Below, one piece after another: positions 18,170 through 26,522 of a stretch of DNA of 64,000 nt (its first letter is position 1; every line of letters begins with the position of its first letter). The position numbers and the translations under genes are program-made. The notes beneath the pieces are model-generated. The model was not told the origin of the DNA. It did not search any database and worked only from the letters and a program-made list of their open reading frames with translations. Origin of the DNA: an uncultured Lachnospiraceae bacterium (GTDB lineage Bacteria > Bacillota > Clostridia > Lachnospirales > Lachnospiraceae); the NCBI GenBank assembly GCA_910580015.1, contig CAJTVT010000010.1, forward strand, positions 1-64,000. The letters run 5' to 3'.

Positions 18170-19155
18170 GGTTCTTCCTCCTCTTTCCCTTCCACAAGTC
18201 TCTGCTCCCGAAATAAAGCATTTACTGCTATTTCATATTTTTGCAGCGTCTCCGCCTTGCGTATTTTTTTCGCATAAGGTTCATAATCGGAGAAAAGCAA
18301 AATCATATAAGACCATAATTCTTTCATCTTATAGAGTACATTTTTCTCCCCTGACATAATGCTTTGGTAGTCTTGATAAATTTTATCATGGAACTGACGC
18401 AACCGTCCTTGATACTTTTGACTGTCTTCCACCATTGGTTCAAAACACAAAAGCTCCTCTCTAAGCCATGGTTTCCTGATAATCCCCCGTCCCATCATTA
18501 CCATTTCCAACTCTGGAACCTGCTGTACGAGTTGTTCCAGATCTTGCTCGCAGAAAATATCTCCATTATAACAGATTGGATGCCTGCGCTCTGAGAAAGC
18601 TTGCCGAAATACTGGCAAATCAGGTTTATTTGTATAAAAGTCCTCCCGTACTCTGGGATGAATAATCAATTCTTCCAGTGGAAAACGTCTGAAAATTTCA
18701 TGCAATATTCCAAACTCTTCTGGATCCTCCATACCAATTCTCGTCTTAATGGAAATACGAATGGACAAACTGGAAAAAATTTCATCCAAAAATCGTTCCA
18801 ACTCCAGAGGCTTTGACAAAAATCCTGCTCCTTTTTGTCTGGCCACAACTGTGCCAGAAGGACAGCCCAGATTGAGATTCACTTCCTGATAACCATATTC
18901 CATAAGTCGTTTTGCACCTTTCACAAAATCTTTTGCCTGGTTGGTCAAAAGCTGAGGCACTAGAAAAAGATTCTGATTGTGTTCTGGTAATATATCTTGG
19001 ATCTCACGATGGTTAAAACTTTTCTTCATTCGAGGCACCAAAAAAGGTGAAAAATATTTATCCATAGGTTGAAACATGCTGTGGTAAGCATTGCGGTAAA
19101 TATAAGTTGTGATTCCTTCTAATGGAGCCAGGTAATAATTCATTTTCTTATACAT
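18166..19155 (-). CDS. dus: tRNA-dihydrouridine synthase
   Basis: A 329-residue flavin enzyme that reduces uridine to dihydrouridine in tRNA. The N-terminal YLAPLEGITTYIYRNA carries the FMN-binding start of the TIM barrel, VNLNLGCPSGTVVARQKGAGFL contains the catalytic Cys, and TRIGMEDPEE plus NGDIFCEQDLEQL are the other family blocks. It belongs to a diverged Dus branch common in Clostridia. Two ATGs (19155 and 19143) are possible; AGAAAGGA lies right before the first and 12 bases before the second. It overlaps pdp by four bases. The 236-base region upstream contains a strong terminator-like hairpin. Confidence 0.93.
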   Translation of the reverse strand: MYKKMNYYLAPLEGITTYIYRNAYHSMFQPMDKYFSPFLVPRMKKSFNHREIQDILPEHNQNLFLVPQLLTNQAKDFVKGAKRLMEYGYQEVNLNLGCPSGTVVARQKGAGFLSKPLELERFLDEIFSSLSIRISIKTRIGMEDPEEFGILHEIFRRFPLEELIIHPRVREDFYTNKPDLPVFRQAFSERRHPICYNGDIFCEQDLEQLVQQVPELEMVMMGRGIIRKPWLREELLCFEPMVEDSQKYQGRLRQFHDKIYQDYQSIMSGEKNVLYKMKELWSYMILLFSDYEPYAKKIRKAETLQKYEIAVNALFREQRLVEGKEEEEP

Positions 19156-19204
19156 TCCTTTCTTCTTTTCAGAAAAATTAAGTTCATAAAATTTTCTTCA
19201 AAAA

Positions 19205-19223
19205 AATCCTGCAACGCAGGATT
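19205..19223 (-). terminator. Terminator/attenuator before dus
   Basis: A perfect eight-base-pair stem AATCCTGC/GCAGGATT with a three-base loop is followed on the minus strand by six T. It lies only 50 bases before the dus start, so it could end transcription from the chemoreceptor gene or act as an attenuator of the dus-pdp run. Confidence 0.6.
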
Positions 19224-19335
19224 CACCGCACCAAAGATGTTCCCCTTATAGCCTCATTCTCTTCCACAAGATACACATCCTACTGGAGCGTTTATTATTC
19301 TATGGAATATACAAAATTTTCCGTAAGATAACAAA

Positions 19336-19372
19336 CTCCTATGAAAACGCTTCCTCAGCGCTTCCATAGGAG
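19336..19372 (-). terminator. Hairpin after chemoreceptor gene
   Basis: The stem CTCCTATG/CATAGGAG extends inward through AA and CGCT/AGCG pairing, 20 bases after the chemoreceptor stop. The T-run is short, so termination strength is uncertain. Confidence 0.5.
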
Positions 19373-19391
19373 CTCCATTGAATGTTCTGTC

Positions 19392-21152
19392 TTATTCCTT
19401 AGGTAAAATGAATTTACCAATCAATTCATCCAGGCAAATTGCCTGTGCTGACAATTCTTCACTGGTCGCAGAGGATTCCTGTGCCGTCGCGGAATTGGAC
19501 TGTACCACTTCCGAAATCTGATTTACGCCTTCCTCAGCCTGCTTCATAGCTACTGCTTGATCCGCTGCAATAGAACTTACATGCTTGGAAGACTCTGCAA
19601 TTTTCTCAATTCCATCTACCACTGTCTCAATCGAAGCAGCTGCTCTTTCTGCTGCCTTATTTCCTTCAGAGATCTCTTGAATCGTACCCTCAATCAATTC
19701 CCTCGTCTCCACAGCAGCCTTGGAACTTTGCTCCGCCAACTGACGAATCTGGTCCGCCACAACTGCAAATCCGCGTCCGGCTTCTCCAGCTCTTGCAGCT
19801 TCAATGGAAGCGTTCAGGGATAACAAATTGGTCTGAGAAGCAATATCCTCTATCTCAGAAATAATATTTTCAATCTTCTGTGATGCATCACTGATTCGCT
19901 CCATCGCGCTTACCATAGTATCCATCTCTCCACGGCTGCGGTCTGCCTCATCCGAATATCTCTGAGCCTGCTCATAAGATTCTCTTGCACGATCCGCTGC
20001 GGTCTGAACATTTTCAGTGATTGACATAATTGTTGCCTGCATCTCCTCCACAGCTCCAGCCTGTTCCGTAGCACCTTCTGCCAAGCTTTGAGACGCATCT
20101 GCCAAGTTCGTAGAACCTGCGGATACCTGAGAAGACGCTTCCTCTATGGACTGTATGGTGGCAACCATCTGTTTCTTTAATTCTTTCAAGGAAAGCAATA
20201 AATTCTCAAAATCTCCTGTGTACCGGCTACCATCTTGGGAAACCACTGCATAATTAGCTTCCGCCATCTCTGACAAGATATGTTCTTCATCAGCAATAAT
20301 AAAGTTCAACGTCTCTGCCATTTCTCTGGCAACCGTAACCATATCGGCAACCTCATCCTTAGTGTCAACATCCGGGAATGGAGAACCAAGATCTCCTTTT
20401 GAGAAAGTTTCCAGACGATCTTTCAGATGATTCAGAGGAATAGAAATGCTGTTTGCAATTCCAATTCCAATGCGGAAGGACAAAAATATCGTAAAAATAA
20501 TCACAACTGCAATTACAATAGACAACAAAATGCATACAACAGAAAGCATAGAAGACAATTCGTTTCCTTTGTCTACTTTTATATCCATAATCTCAGATAA
20601 TTTGCTATAAGCACTTTCATACATAGGTGCAAGCTCATTCATAGCAATTTCTTGCGCCTCAATACATTTTTCTTGATCTTCCGTAGCACCTAAATCTAAA
20701 ATTTGCTGTTCCAGAGTCCAATATGCCTTCAGTTCTTCTTTTAACTCTGCATATATTTTCTTATTCTCGGCTGTTACCATGGTTCGCTCAATATTCGCAA
20801 ATTCTTGTTCAAAATCTTTTTTGTACTCTTCATGTTGCTGAACCATCTTGTCAATAGCAGCTTGTTCCTCATATCCAATTGCTCCTCGCAGTGCCGATCT
20901 GGTATCTGCAAGATTTGCCATGGCTTTGCCAACATCTCCCTGGGCAAAGCCATAATTTGTCAGCGCATCCGCATAGGAATTGCTCAGTAAAATCATGGTA
21001 ACCAGTCCTACAACTGAAACTGCCGCCAATATGCTGGCAACCATAACAAAGGCTTTTGTTAATCGTTCTTTGATTTGCATGTTGTTCAATTTCTTTAGCA
21101 TACCTACCACTCTTTCCATATCCTTTTTTATTTTTGTAGAAAGGTTGTCCAC
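19392..21152 (-). CDS. Methyl-accepting chemotaxis protein (4HB-type sensor)
   Basis: A membrane chemoreceptor of about 586 residues. Two transmembrane segments (about 35-57 and 205-232) flank a helical extracytoplasmic sensor of the four-helix-bundle type with conserved Lys/Glu-rich helices. A HAMP domain follows (SISIPLNHLKDRLETFSKGD), then the signalling domain with the highly conserved tip IASQTNLLSLNASIEAARAG and GRGFAVVADQIRQLAEQS. The ligand is unknown. The first in-frame start, GTG 21152, sits directly on GGAGG and is unlikely to be used; ATGs at 21119 or 21101 are more plausible. No other chemotaxis genes are nearby. A promoter about 345 bases upstream and a structured leader suggest regulated expression. 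Confidence 0.93.
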   Translation of the reverse strand: MDNLSTKIKKDMERVVGMLKKLNNMQIKERLTKAFVMVASILAAVSVVGLVTMILLSNSYADALTNYGFAQGDVGKAMANLADTRSALRGAIGYEEQAAIDKMVQQHEEYKKDFEQEFANIERTMVTAENKKIYAELKEELKAYWTLEQQILDLGATEDQEKCIEAQEIAMNELAPMYESAYSKLSEIMDIKVDKGNELSSMLSVVCILLSIVIAVVIIFTIFLSFRIGIGIANSISIPLNHLKDRLETFSKGDLGSPFPDVDTKDEVADMVTVAREMAETLNFIIADEEHILSEMAEANYAVVSQDGSRYTGDFENLLLSLKELKKQMVATIQSIEEASSQVSAGSTNLADASQSLAEGATEQAGAVEEMQATIMSITENVQTAADRARESYEQAQRYSDEADRSRGEMDTMVSAMERISDASQKIENIISEIEDIASQTNLLSLNASIEAARAGEAGRGFAVVADQIRQLAEQSSKAAVETRELIEGTIQEISEGNKAAERAAASIETVVDGIEKIAESSKHVSSIAADQAVAMKQAEEGVNQISEVVQSNSATAQESSATSEELSAQAICLDELIGKFILPKE

Positions 21153-21490
21153 CCTCCAAAAGGATGCTATGTGAGAAAGCTGTTCTATCCTCCAGTCAAA
21201 GTAGAAGCATTACATATTAAGCTTCCATCCATTCAATGTTCAAATCAATATAAAGAACATTGCATAGACAGACCTTCTGGGCATGCGCGCTAGCAAAAAA
21301 AGAAAAATCGCAAAATAGCTGCGCCCAGCGCAGGCGGTGAACACTCATCACCGCCCGTATCATTCAATTAGATTTTTGCCTGCCGTAACAGTTTTCCCAT
21401 AAAATGACATGCAAATGAAACTTGTAAATAACCTAACCGTCCCTGTATATGTATTCTCCGTTTTATGTATGTGCTTTTCTGCAACATCCT
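21153..21490 (-). ncRNA. Long structured 5' leader of the chemoreceptor mRNA
   Basis: About 340 bases lie between the predicted transcription start (near 21490) and the gene. On the minus strand a stem GGCGGTGA/TCACCGCC (about 21333-21355) is followed at once by CTGCGC/GCGCAG (21319-21333) and a T-rich run (about 21299-21310). A downstream GCCCAG could pair with CTGGGC of the second stem as an alternative fold. I do not recognise a known riboswitch class; no c-di-GMP-I core motif is evident. Confidence 0.4.
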
Positions 21491-21497
21491 GTTATTA

Positions 21498-21526
21498 ATT
21501 CTAACTCTTTTCAGACTATTCGTCAA
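21498..21526 (-). promoter_or_regulatory. Promoter of the chemoreceptor gene
   Basis: TTGACG (21521-21526) and TAGAAT (21498-21503) on the minus strand are separated by exactly 17 bases. The site starts 14 bases after the stop of the preceding surface-protein gene. Confidence 0.7.
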
Positions 21527-21539
21527 TCTTTTTCCTATA

Positions 21540-22500
21540 TTACTTTACAATTATGTTCAATTTTGCCTTCTTCCCATTAAATGTTTTAACTGTGATGATA
21601 GCTGTTCCTTTCTTTTTGGCTGTAACCTTTCCTGATGAGGACACAGATGCCACAGATTTCTTATTTGAGGAGTAGCTAATCTTATTGCTGGCAGTATTCT
21701 TAGGTAATGTTATTTTAATCTGGAACTTTTTGCCAACTTTCAAAGTTTTTTGTTTGCTGTTTAATGTAATCTTCCCTGGCGCTTTTTTTATTGTCACAGA
21801 CACAACTGCTTTTTTGCCATTGGACGCTTTTACTGTAACTTTACAGCTCCCTGTCTTTTTGGCAGTAATCTTTCCATTGGAGGTAACCTTCACTTTATTG
21901 TTGGACGTTCCATAGGATAATTTCTGATTGGAAGCATTTTTAGGCAAAATCTCTGCCTTCAGTGCATAGGGTTCTCCCACACCAAGCGTCAATTTTGTGA
22001 CAGGTAATTTTACTTTTTCTACAGGGATATTTTTCGCTACTGTGATCTTCAGTTCTGCCGTTTTCCCATTAAATGTCTGTACCGTGATGACAGCACTTCC
22101 CTCGTTCCCCGCTGTCACCTTCCCTGTGGAAGAAACAGACGCTACAGACTCATTGCTTGATACATAACTAATTACATTGCTTGCTGTACCAGCCGGAAGA
22201 ACAGGCTTAATCTGAAAGCTCTTTCCAGGTTCCAATTTCTTTTTTGTTCCATTTAATGAGATCGTTCCAGGCGCATTTTTCACTTCTACTGTAACAATCT
22301 GCCGTTTTCGATTGGCAGACTCAACAAGTACATAGGAAGAACCTGCTTTCTTGGCCAATATTCTGCCATCATTAGACACTTGAACCCTGTTATTCAATGC
22401 AATATAGATTATGGTTTTATCAGTAGCATTCTCAGGAAGAACAGACGCTTCCAATTGGAAGTATTCCCCTGCACCTAATGTGATGAACTGGGGATTTACA
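21540..22500 (-). repeat. A-B-A-B duplication of Ig-like domain coding sequence
   Basis: The 3' end of the surface-protein gene encodes four Ig-like units. Units two and four start with APGxI(S/T)LN and share ASVSS(T/S)GKVTA; units one and three share VTVxP or VKLPVTK, then a common VxxxGKI(L/T)AKK pattern. The pairs are about 480 bases apart, a sign of duplication of a two-domain segment. Confidence 0.75.
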
Positions 22501-25500
22501 GTTACCTGCTCCACAGCCACCTCTGGATCTGGATCCACTGGCCCTGGGCCTGGATCTGGATCTATTGGTCCTGGACCTGGATCTGGATTCTCCGTACCTG
22601 GTTTGCGGAGAGAAACAATTACAATGCCCTCTGGATAAGTGAGAGAATTTCCGTCTTCATCTTCCATTTCAATTCTATAGGTCAGTTCAACTGGCTCTTC
22701 TGTCTGCGTAATTAATGTGTCAACTTCTTCCAGAGTTAATGTAACAACGTTCCGTCCAGGAGTCAACACTGCTTCCTGGGAATAAACTGCAACATTTTTA
22801 CCTGTTTCGTCCTCAAAATTCACTGTCATCGTAACATTCTTGTCATCCCAAGCGCCAGAAATCGCTTCAACTACAATTTCACCGTTTAATTTATTCTTAT
22901 CGTCACGAACAATGTTAAATTCTACTTCCCCTGGTTTCAATGGATTTTCCTCTTCTTCTGTTTCGAAGGAACCAGTTGCTTGTCCGTCAACTACTTCCAA
23001 TTCTTCTCCATCCAGTGAAACCTTAACATCATCTTGCACCTGTACTACAATTGTTTCATCCTGTTTCAATGTGACAACTACATTGCTGCTATCCACTTCC
23101 ACAGTCCGCTCCATTCCTTGAGCATTCATTAAATTCAGACGAGTTGTCTCTTCCTGATCCGATTCTGAACTCAAGCAGAATTCCACCAGATCCTCGGTCG
23201 TCTCTTCTTGTTTTACTTCAAGCACCGTATCTTCATCGGAAGAGGTAATCTCAGCAAAATTATCTTCAGATGCCACATAAATAGTAACATCTTCCTCTGA
23301 CTTACTGGATGTATCTGTCTGTGGAAAAGCAATCTGATAATTACCTTTGGGAAGAACAAAACTTCGAATGCCAGAAAAGATATCTTCTTTCTCTGACCGG
23401 AACAGCTTCTGTTCATAAGCTCCGTCAACCTCTTCAATCGCTGCTCCATCTGGAGTTGTGATTGTCACATCTTCTTTGTCAACAGACAAATACATTGACT
23501 CTTCTTCCATTTCATTGTGCAGTTCTGTATCGGATAACACCTCAGAGATATCAGAATAATCAAGATAAGAAGCATAGCTATAAAATTTATAAGAAATTTC
23601 ATTAAGGTTCTTATTGATTGTCAAATTCTGCAACTTGGAGGGTTCATTCGGATCATAGACCTTCATTTGATAATTTCCATCTGCATCATATTCTACAGAA
23701 ACTGGAATCACTGCATGTGCCTGATATTTTGAATAAAGAGCTAATACAATGGGTTCCGCTTCTGAATCTATTTCCAGTCCACCAGAGCGCTCAAATTCTT
23801 CTACTTTTTGAACCATTTCCATATATTTTCCCATATTATGGCTCAAAATTCCGCCACATCCGACAATTTCTTCCTTATTCTGTGAAATCTGGTATGCTTC
23901 GATCAGTTTGGTCAATGGAGCATTCTTATCCTTTGGCGCCGCTAAATCATATAAATTTTCTGCTGACTCCATGTAATCTTGTACTTGAAAGTCCTCATTT
24001 TCATAAAATTCCAAAGTGGAACCAGCCAACCCAAAACAGGAACCTGTCCAAATTCCGCTGATGGCATAATAGTAACTGCCTAAAACGATACTGTCTAAAA
24101 TATCTACATGTCTCTGTCTCGGTATACGATACCCAGCAGGATATCCAAAGGATGCTGCACTGTTGTCAAAGGAATAATGATCTTGTTGTTCTGTATAGAA
24201 CTTGCTCAATCCAAGCAATGGTATCTCCTGCCAAAATTCTCCCAAGTTGTCCCATTGTGCCTGATTTTTACGGTAACAGATAGCTAAATTGTCACAGTCC
24301 TTAAAGCTGTCCTCCGCCCAGTTTTCGGGAATGCCGCCATAAAAATATGCATTTTCCAAAAATTCATTTCCTTGAAAAGCCTCTGCCTCAATGGTATGTA
24401 CATTGGCTGGGATATTGATTGTACGAAGCCCACTCCCTGCAAATGCACTCGCTTTTATGATAGATACCGAATCTGGTATCATAAATTGAACCAGTGAAGT
24501 ACATCCTGCAAAGGATGATTCCTCTATCGACTGAATACCACTACTTACAATTACATCATACAGGGAGATACAACCTTCAAACGCTTTTGCTCCAATGGAT
24601 GTAACCTCTTTTAAGTTAAGTTTTCCTTGAATGGAAGCTGCATTCTGAAAAGCTGCTATTTCAATAATCTCTACATCCTCAATCTCTGCATACACAAGTT
24701 TTTCACAGTCTGCAAAAGCATGGCTTCCGATTCTTTTCAGATTTGCATCGGACTCAACACGAATCAGATTTTGTGCGCCATAAAAAGCATAATTTCCAAT
24801 TTCTGTTACGCCTTCCATTTCAATTGTCTGTATCTGATTTTGGTAAGCATTCCAAGGCGCAGGTTCCTCTTCACTGAAGTCTGGAATTACACCAGAGCCT
24901 GTAAATTTCATGCTGCCATCACTTCCCTGAAATTCCCAAGTTACTCCATCAAAGCTTCCAGAGTCCTCAGCTATATTATTGGGATCCCAGTCTACGAGAC
25001 GAAACTCAGACCAATTTGAGCTATCCCATCCATTCGTTCCTGGAATCCGATAAATCAAAAGATTTTGAAGATTTGAATTAATACTTACGAAGCCTAAACT
25101 TGGAGCATTTCCCCGAAAATAAATAGAATTTAATCCCTCGTTCCAGGTAAGCGCCCCAGATTCCAAACTGATAAGAGTTTCTGGAAGGTACAATTCTTTC
25201 AGAGCATCACATTTCATGATACAATAGGAATCCAAATATTCTACTGTGTCAAGGACATGGTATTCTGTTTCCTGTTTGGCTGGCGCATAGTAATGTAATA
25301 TTGTATGAGCCTTATTATATACCACATTATCGATCACTTCCATATAAGGATTCTCTTTGGAAATGCTCACCTCTTTCACGTTTTGACAACTTTGAAATAT
25401 TGCACCTGACAATTCCTTTAAACCTTTTCCTACGGTTATCTTCGTCAGACCACAGCCTGCAAATGCCTGGTTTTCAATAGACTGCACACTGTCAGGTATA

Positions 25501-26468
25501 TGAAGTTCCTGTATGTTCTCACACCAGAAAAATGCATTTTCTGTAATTTTCTTTAACGTAGATGGCAATGTCAGTGTTGTAATATTATTTGCATAGGCAA
25601 AAGCAACCCGCTCGATCTGTTCTGTCCCTTCTTCAATATTGACTGTGTTAGAGGCAGACGCTGGCGCATAGCAAATTGCCCGAAACGGAACACCATCTCG
25701 CAATTCATACAATACATTGTCCACCGCCATAAAATGCGTATTCTCATCTGCCACCTGAATACGTTCCAGTGCCCGATCATCAAATACAAGATTCCTCTCA
25801 ATTGTCTCTGTATTCTTAGGAATCTTAAGACTGACAAGCGGTGTGCCTGAAAAACAAGATTCACCTAAAGTTTTCACACTATCAGGCAACACAATATTCT
25901 TTAACTTCAAGCATTTTCCAAATGCATAGCGTTCTATCGTCTCTACGCCCTCTTGAAGTCGTACAGAAGTCAGTGATGGGTTTTCAAGAAATGCCTGTGC
26001 GCCAATACTTTTCAATCCCGCACCACAGTTCACGGTTTCCAACAGGCTACACTTTGAAATGGCTGATGCGCCAATGGAGGTCACACTGTCGGGCAATGTG
26101 ATGGATTTCAAACTGGCACATTCATAAAAAGCTCCATTTGGAATCGTTGTAATCCCTTCCTCCATGGATATTGAGGTAATGGTTGGCGAATAGCCATGTT
26201 CGTACCATGGAGCTTTGCCAGTTCCAAAATCCATTTTACCAGATCCAGTAAGGGTCAACCGGTAAGGAACGGCCTGTGCCAAATCCCATCCAGCAACAGT
26301 ATCCTCTGTAATTTCCCAATGAATATTATCTCCACAAGTTCCTGAAGTCGGCTTCTCTGACGCCTCCTCTGCAAAAACAATATAATCTCCCCCACTAGGA
26401 ACAGGAACAAGTCCAATTATTAAGACTAAAATTAATAAAAAGCTTGTGACTTTCCGTGTCCTTCTCAT
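21540..26468 (-). CDS. BspA-like LRR surface protein with cysteine-peptidase-like and Ig-like domains
   Basis: A secreted protein of 1642 residues. The signal peptide (RRTRK then a hydrophobic stretch to about residue 35, FAEE) is followed by two blocks of BspA-type leucine-rich repeats (about 60-500 and 540-760; units like 'IGxxAFxxCxxLxxIxLPxSV'). Residues about 775-960 look like a papain/C39-like peptidase: GSCFGLAG with Cys811, QAHAVIPV with His918 and VYDPNEP with Asp939. A beta-rich acidic region, a Pro-Asp-Gly linker (about 1290-1315) and four Ig-like (Big_2-type) domains of about 80 residues follow, the last four as an A-B-A-B duplication. No LPXTG or other sorting signal is seen, so attachment is unclear. 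AGGAGG supports the ATG at 26468. It lies 54 bases after carB. A role in host or mucin contact is inference. Confidence 0.9.
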   Translation of the reverse strand: MRRTRKVTSFLLILVLIIGLVPVPSGGDYIVFAEEASEKPTSGTCGDNIHWEITEDTVAGWDLAQAVPYRLTLTGSGKMDFGTGKAPWYEHGYSPTITSISMEEGITTIPNGAFYECASLKSITLPDSVTSIGASAISKCSLLETVNCGAGLKSIGAQAFLENPSLTSVRLQEGVETIERYAFGKCLKLKNIVLPDSVKTLGESCFSGTPLVSLKIPKNTETIERNLVFDDRALERIQVADENTHFMAVDNVLYELRDGVPFRAICYAPASASNTVNIEEGTEQIERVAFAYANNITTLTLPSTLKKITENAFFWCENIQELHIPDSVQSIENQAFAGCGLTKITVGKGLKELSGAIFQSCQNVKEVSISKENPYMEVIDNVVYNKAHTILHYYAPAKQETEYHVLDTVEYLDSYCIMKCDALKELYLPETLISLESGALTWNEGLNSIYFRGNAPSLGFVSINSNLQNLLIYRIPGTNGWDSSNWSEFRLVDWDPNNIAEDSGSFDGVTWEFQGSDGSMKFTGSGVIPDFSEEEPAPWNAYQNQIQTIEMEGVTEIGNYAFYGAQNLIRVESDANLKRIGSHAFADCEKLVYAEIEDVEIIEIAAFQNAASIQGKLNLKEVTSIGAKAFEGCISLYDVIVSSGIQSIEESSFAGCTSLVQFMIPDSVSIIKASAFAGSGLRTINIPANVHTIEAEAFQGNEFLENAYFYGGIPENWAEDSFKDCDNLAICYRKNQAQWDNLGEFWQEIPLLGLSKFYTEQQDHYSFDNSAASFGYPAGYRIPRQRHVDILDSIVLGSYYYAISGIWTGSCFGLAGSTLEFYENEDFQVQDYMESAENLYDLAAPKDKNAPLTKLIEAYQISQNKEEIVGCGGILSHNMGKYMEMVQKVEEFERSGGLEIDSEAEPIVLALYSKYQAHAVIPVSVEYDADGNYQMKVYDPNEPSKLQNLTINKNLNEISYKFYSYASYLDYSDISEVLSDTELHNEMEEESMYLSVDKEDVTITTPDGAAIEEVDGAYEQKLFRSEKEDIFSGIRSFVLPKGNYQIAFPQTDTSSKSEEDVTIYVASEDNFAEITSSDEDTVLEVKQEETTEDLVEFCLSSESDQEETTRLNLMNAQGMERTVEVDSSNVVVTLKQDETIVVQVQDDVKVSLDGEELEVVDGQATGSFETEEEENPLKPGEVEFNIVRDDKNKLNGEIVVEAISGAWDDKNVTMTVNFEDETGKNVAVYSQEAVLTPGRNVVTLTLEEVDTLITQTEEPVELTYRIEMEDEDGNSLTYPEGIVIVSLRKPGTENPDPGPGPIDPDPGPGPVDPDPEVAVEQVTVNPQFITLGAGEYFQLEASVLPENATDKTIIYIALNNRVQVSNDGRILAKKAGSSYVLVESANRKRQIVTVEVKNAPGTISLNGTKKKLEPGKSFQIKPVLPAGTASNVISYVSSNESVASVSSTGKVTAGNEGSAVITVQTFNGKTAELKITVAKNIPVEKVKLPVTKLTLGVGEPYALKAEILPKNASNQKLSYGTSNNKVKVTSNGKITAKKTGSCKVTVKASNGKKAVVSVTIKKAPGKITLNSKQKTLKVGKKFQIKITLPKNTASNKISYSSNKKSVASVSSSGKVTAKKKGTAIITVKTFNGKKAKLNIIVK
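22515..22600 (-). repeat. Pro/Asp/Gly linker repeat
   Basis: A short tandem DNA repeat encodes PDPGPGP(I/V)DPDPGPGP, a flexible spacer between the beta-rich region and the Ig-like domains. Repeat number may vary between strains. Confidence 0.75.
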
Positions 26469-26522
26469 AAATCTTCCTCCTTTTGTTTGCATCGTCACCA
26501 CTGACTGCAAAGTACAATGCCA

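Noticed and set aside
21300..21480. c-di-GMP-I riboswitch before the chemoreceptor gene
   Set aside because: The position invites it, but the conserved core motifs of that class are not visible; kept only as an unassigned structured leader.
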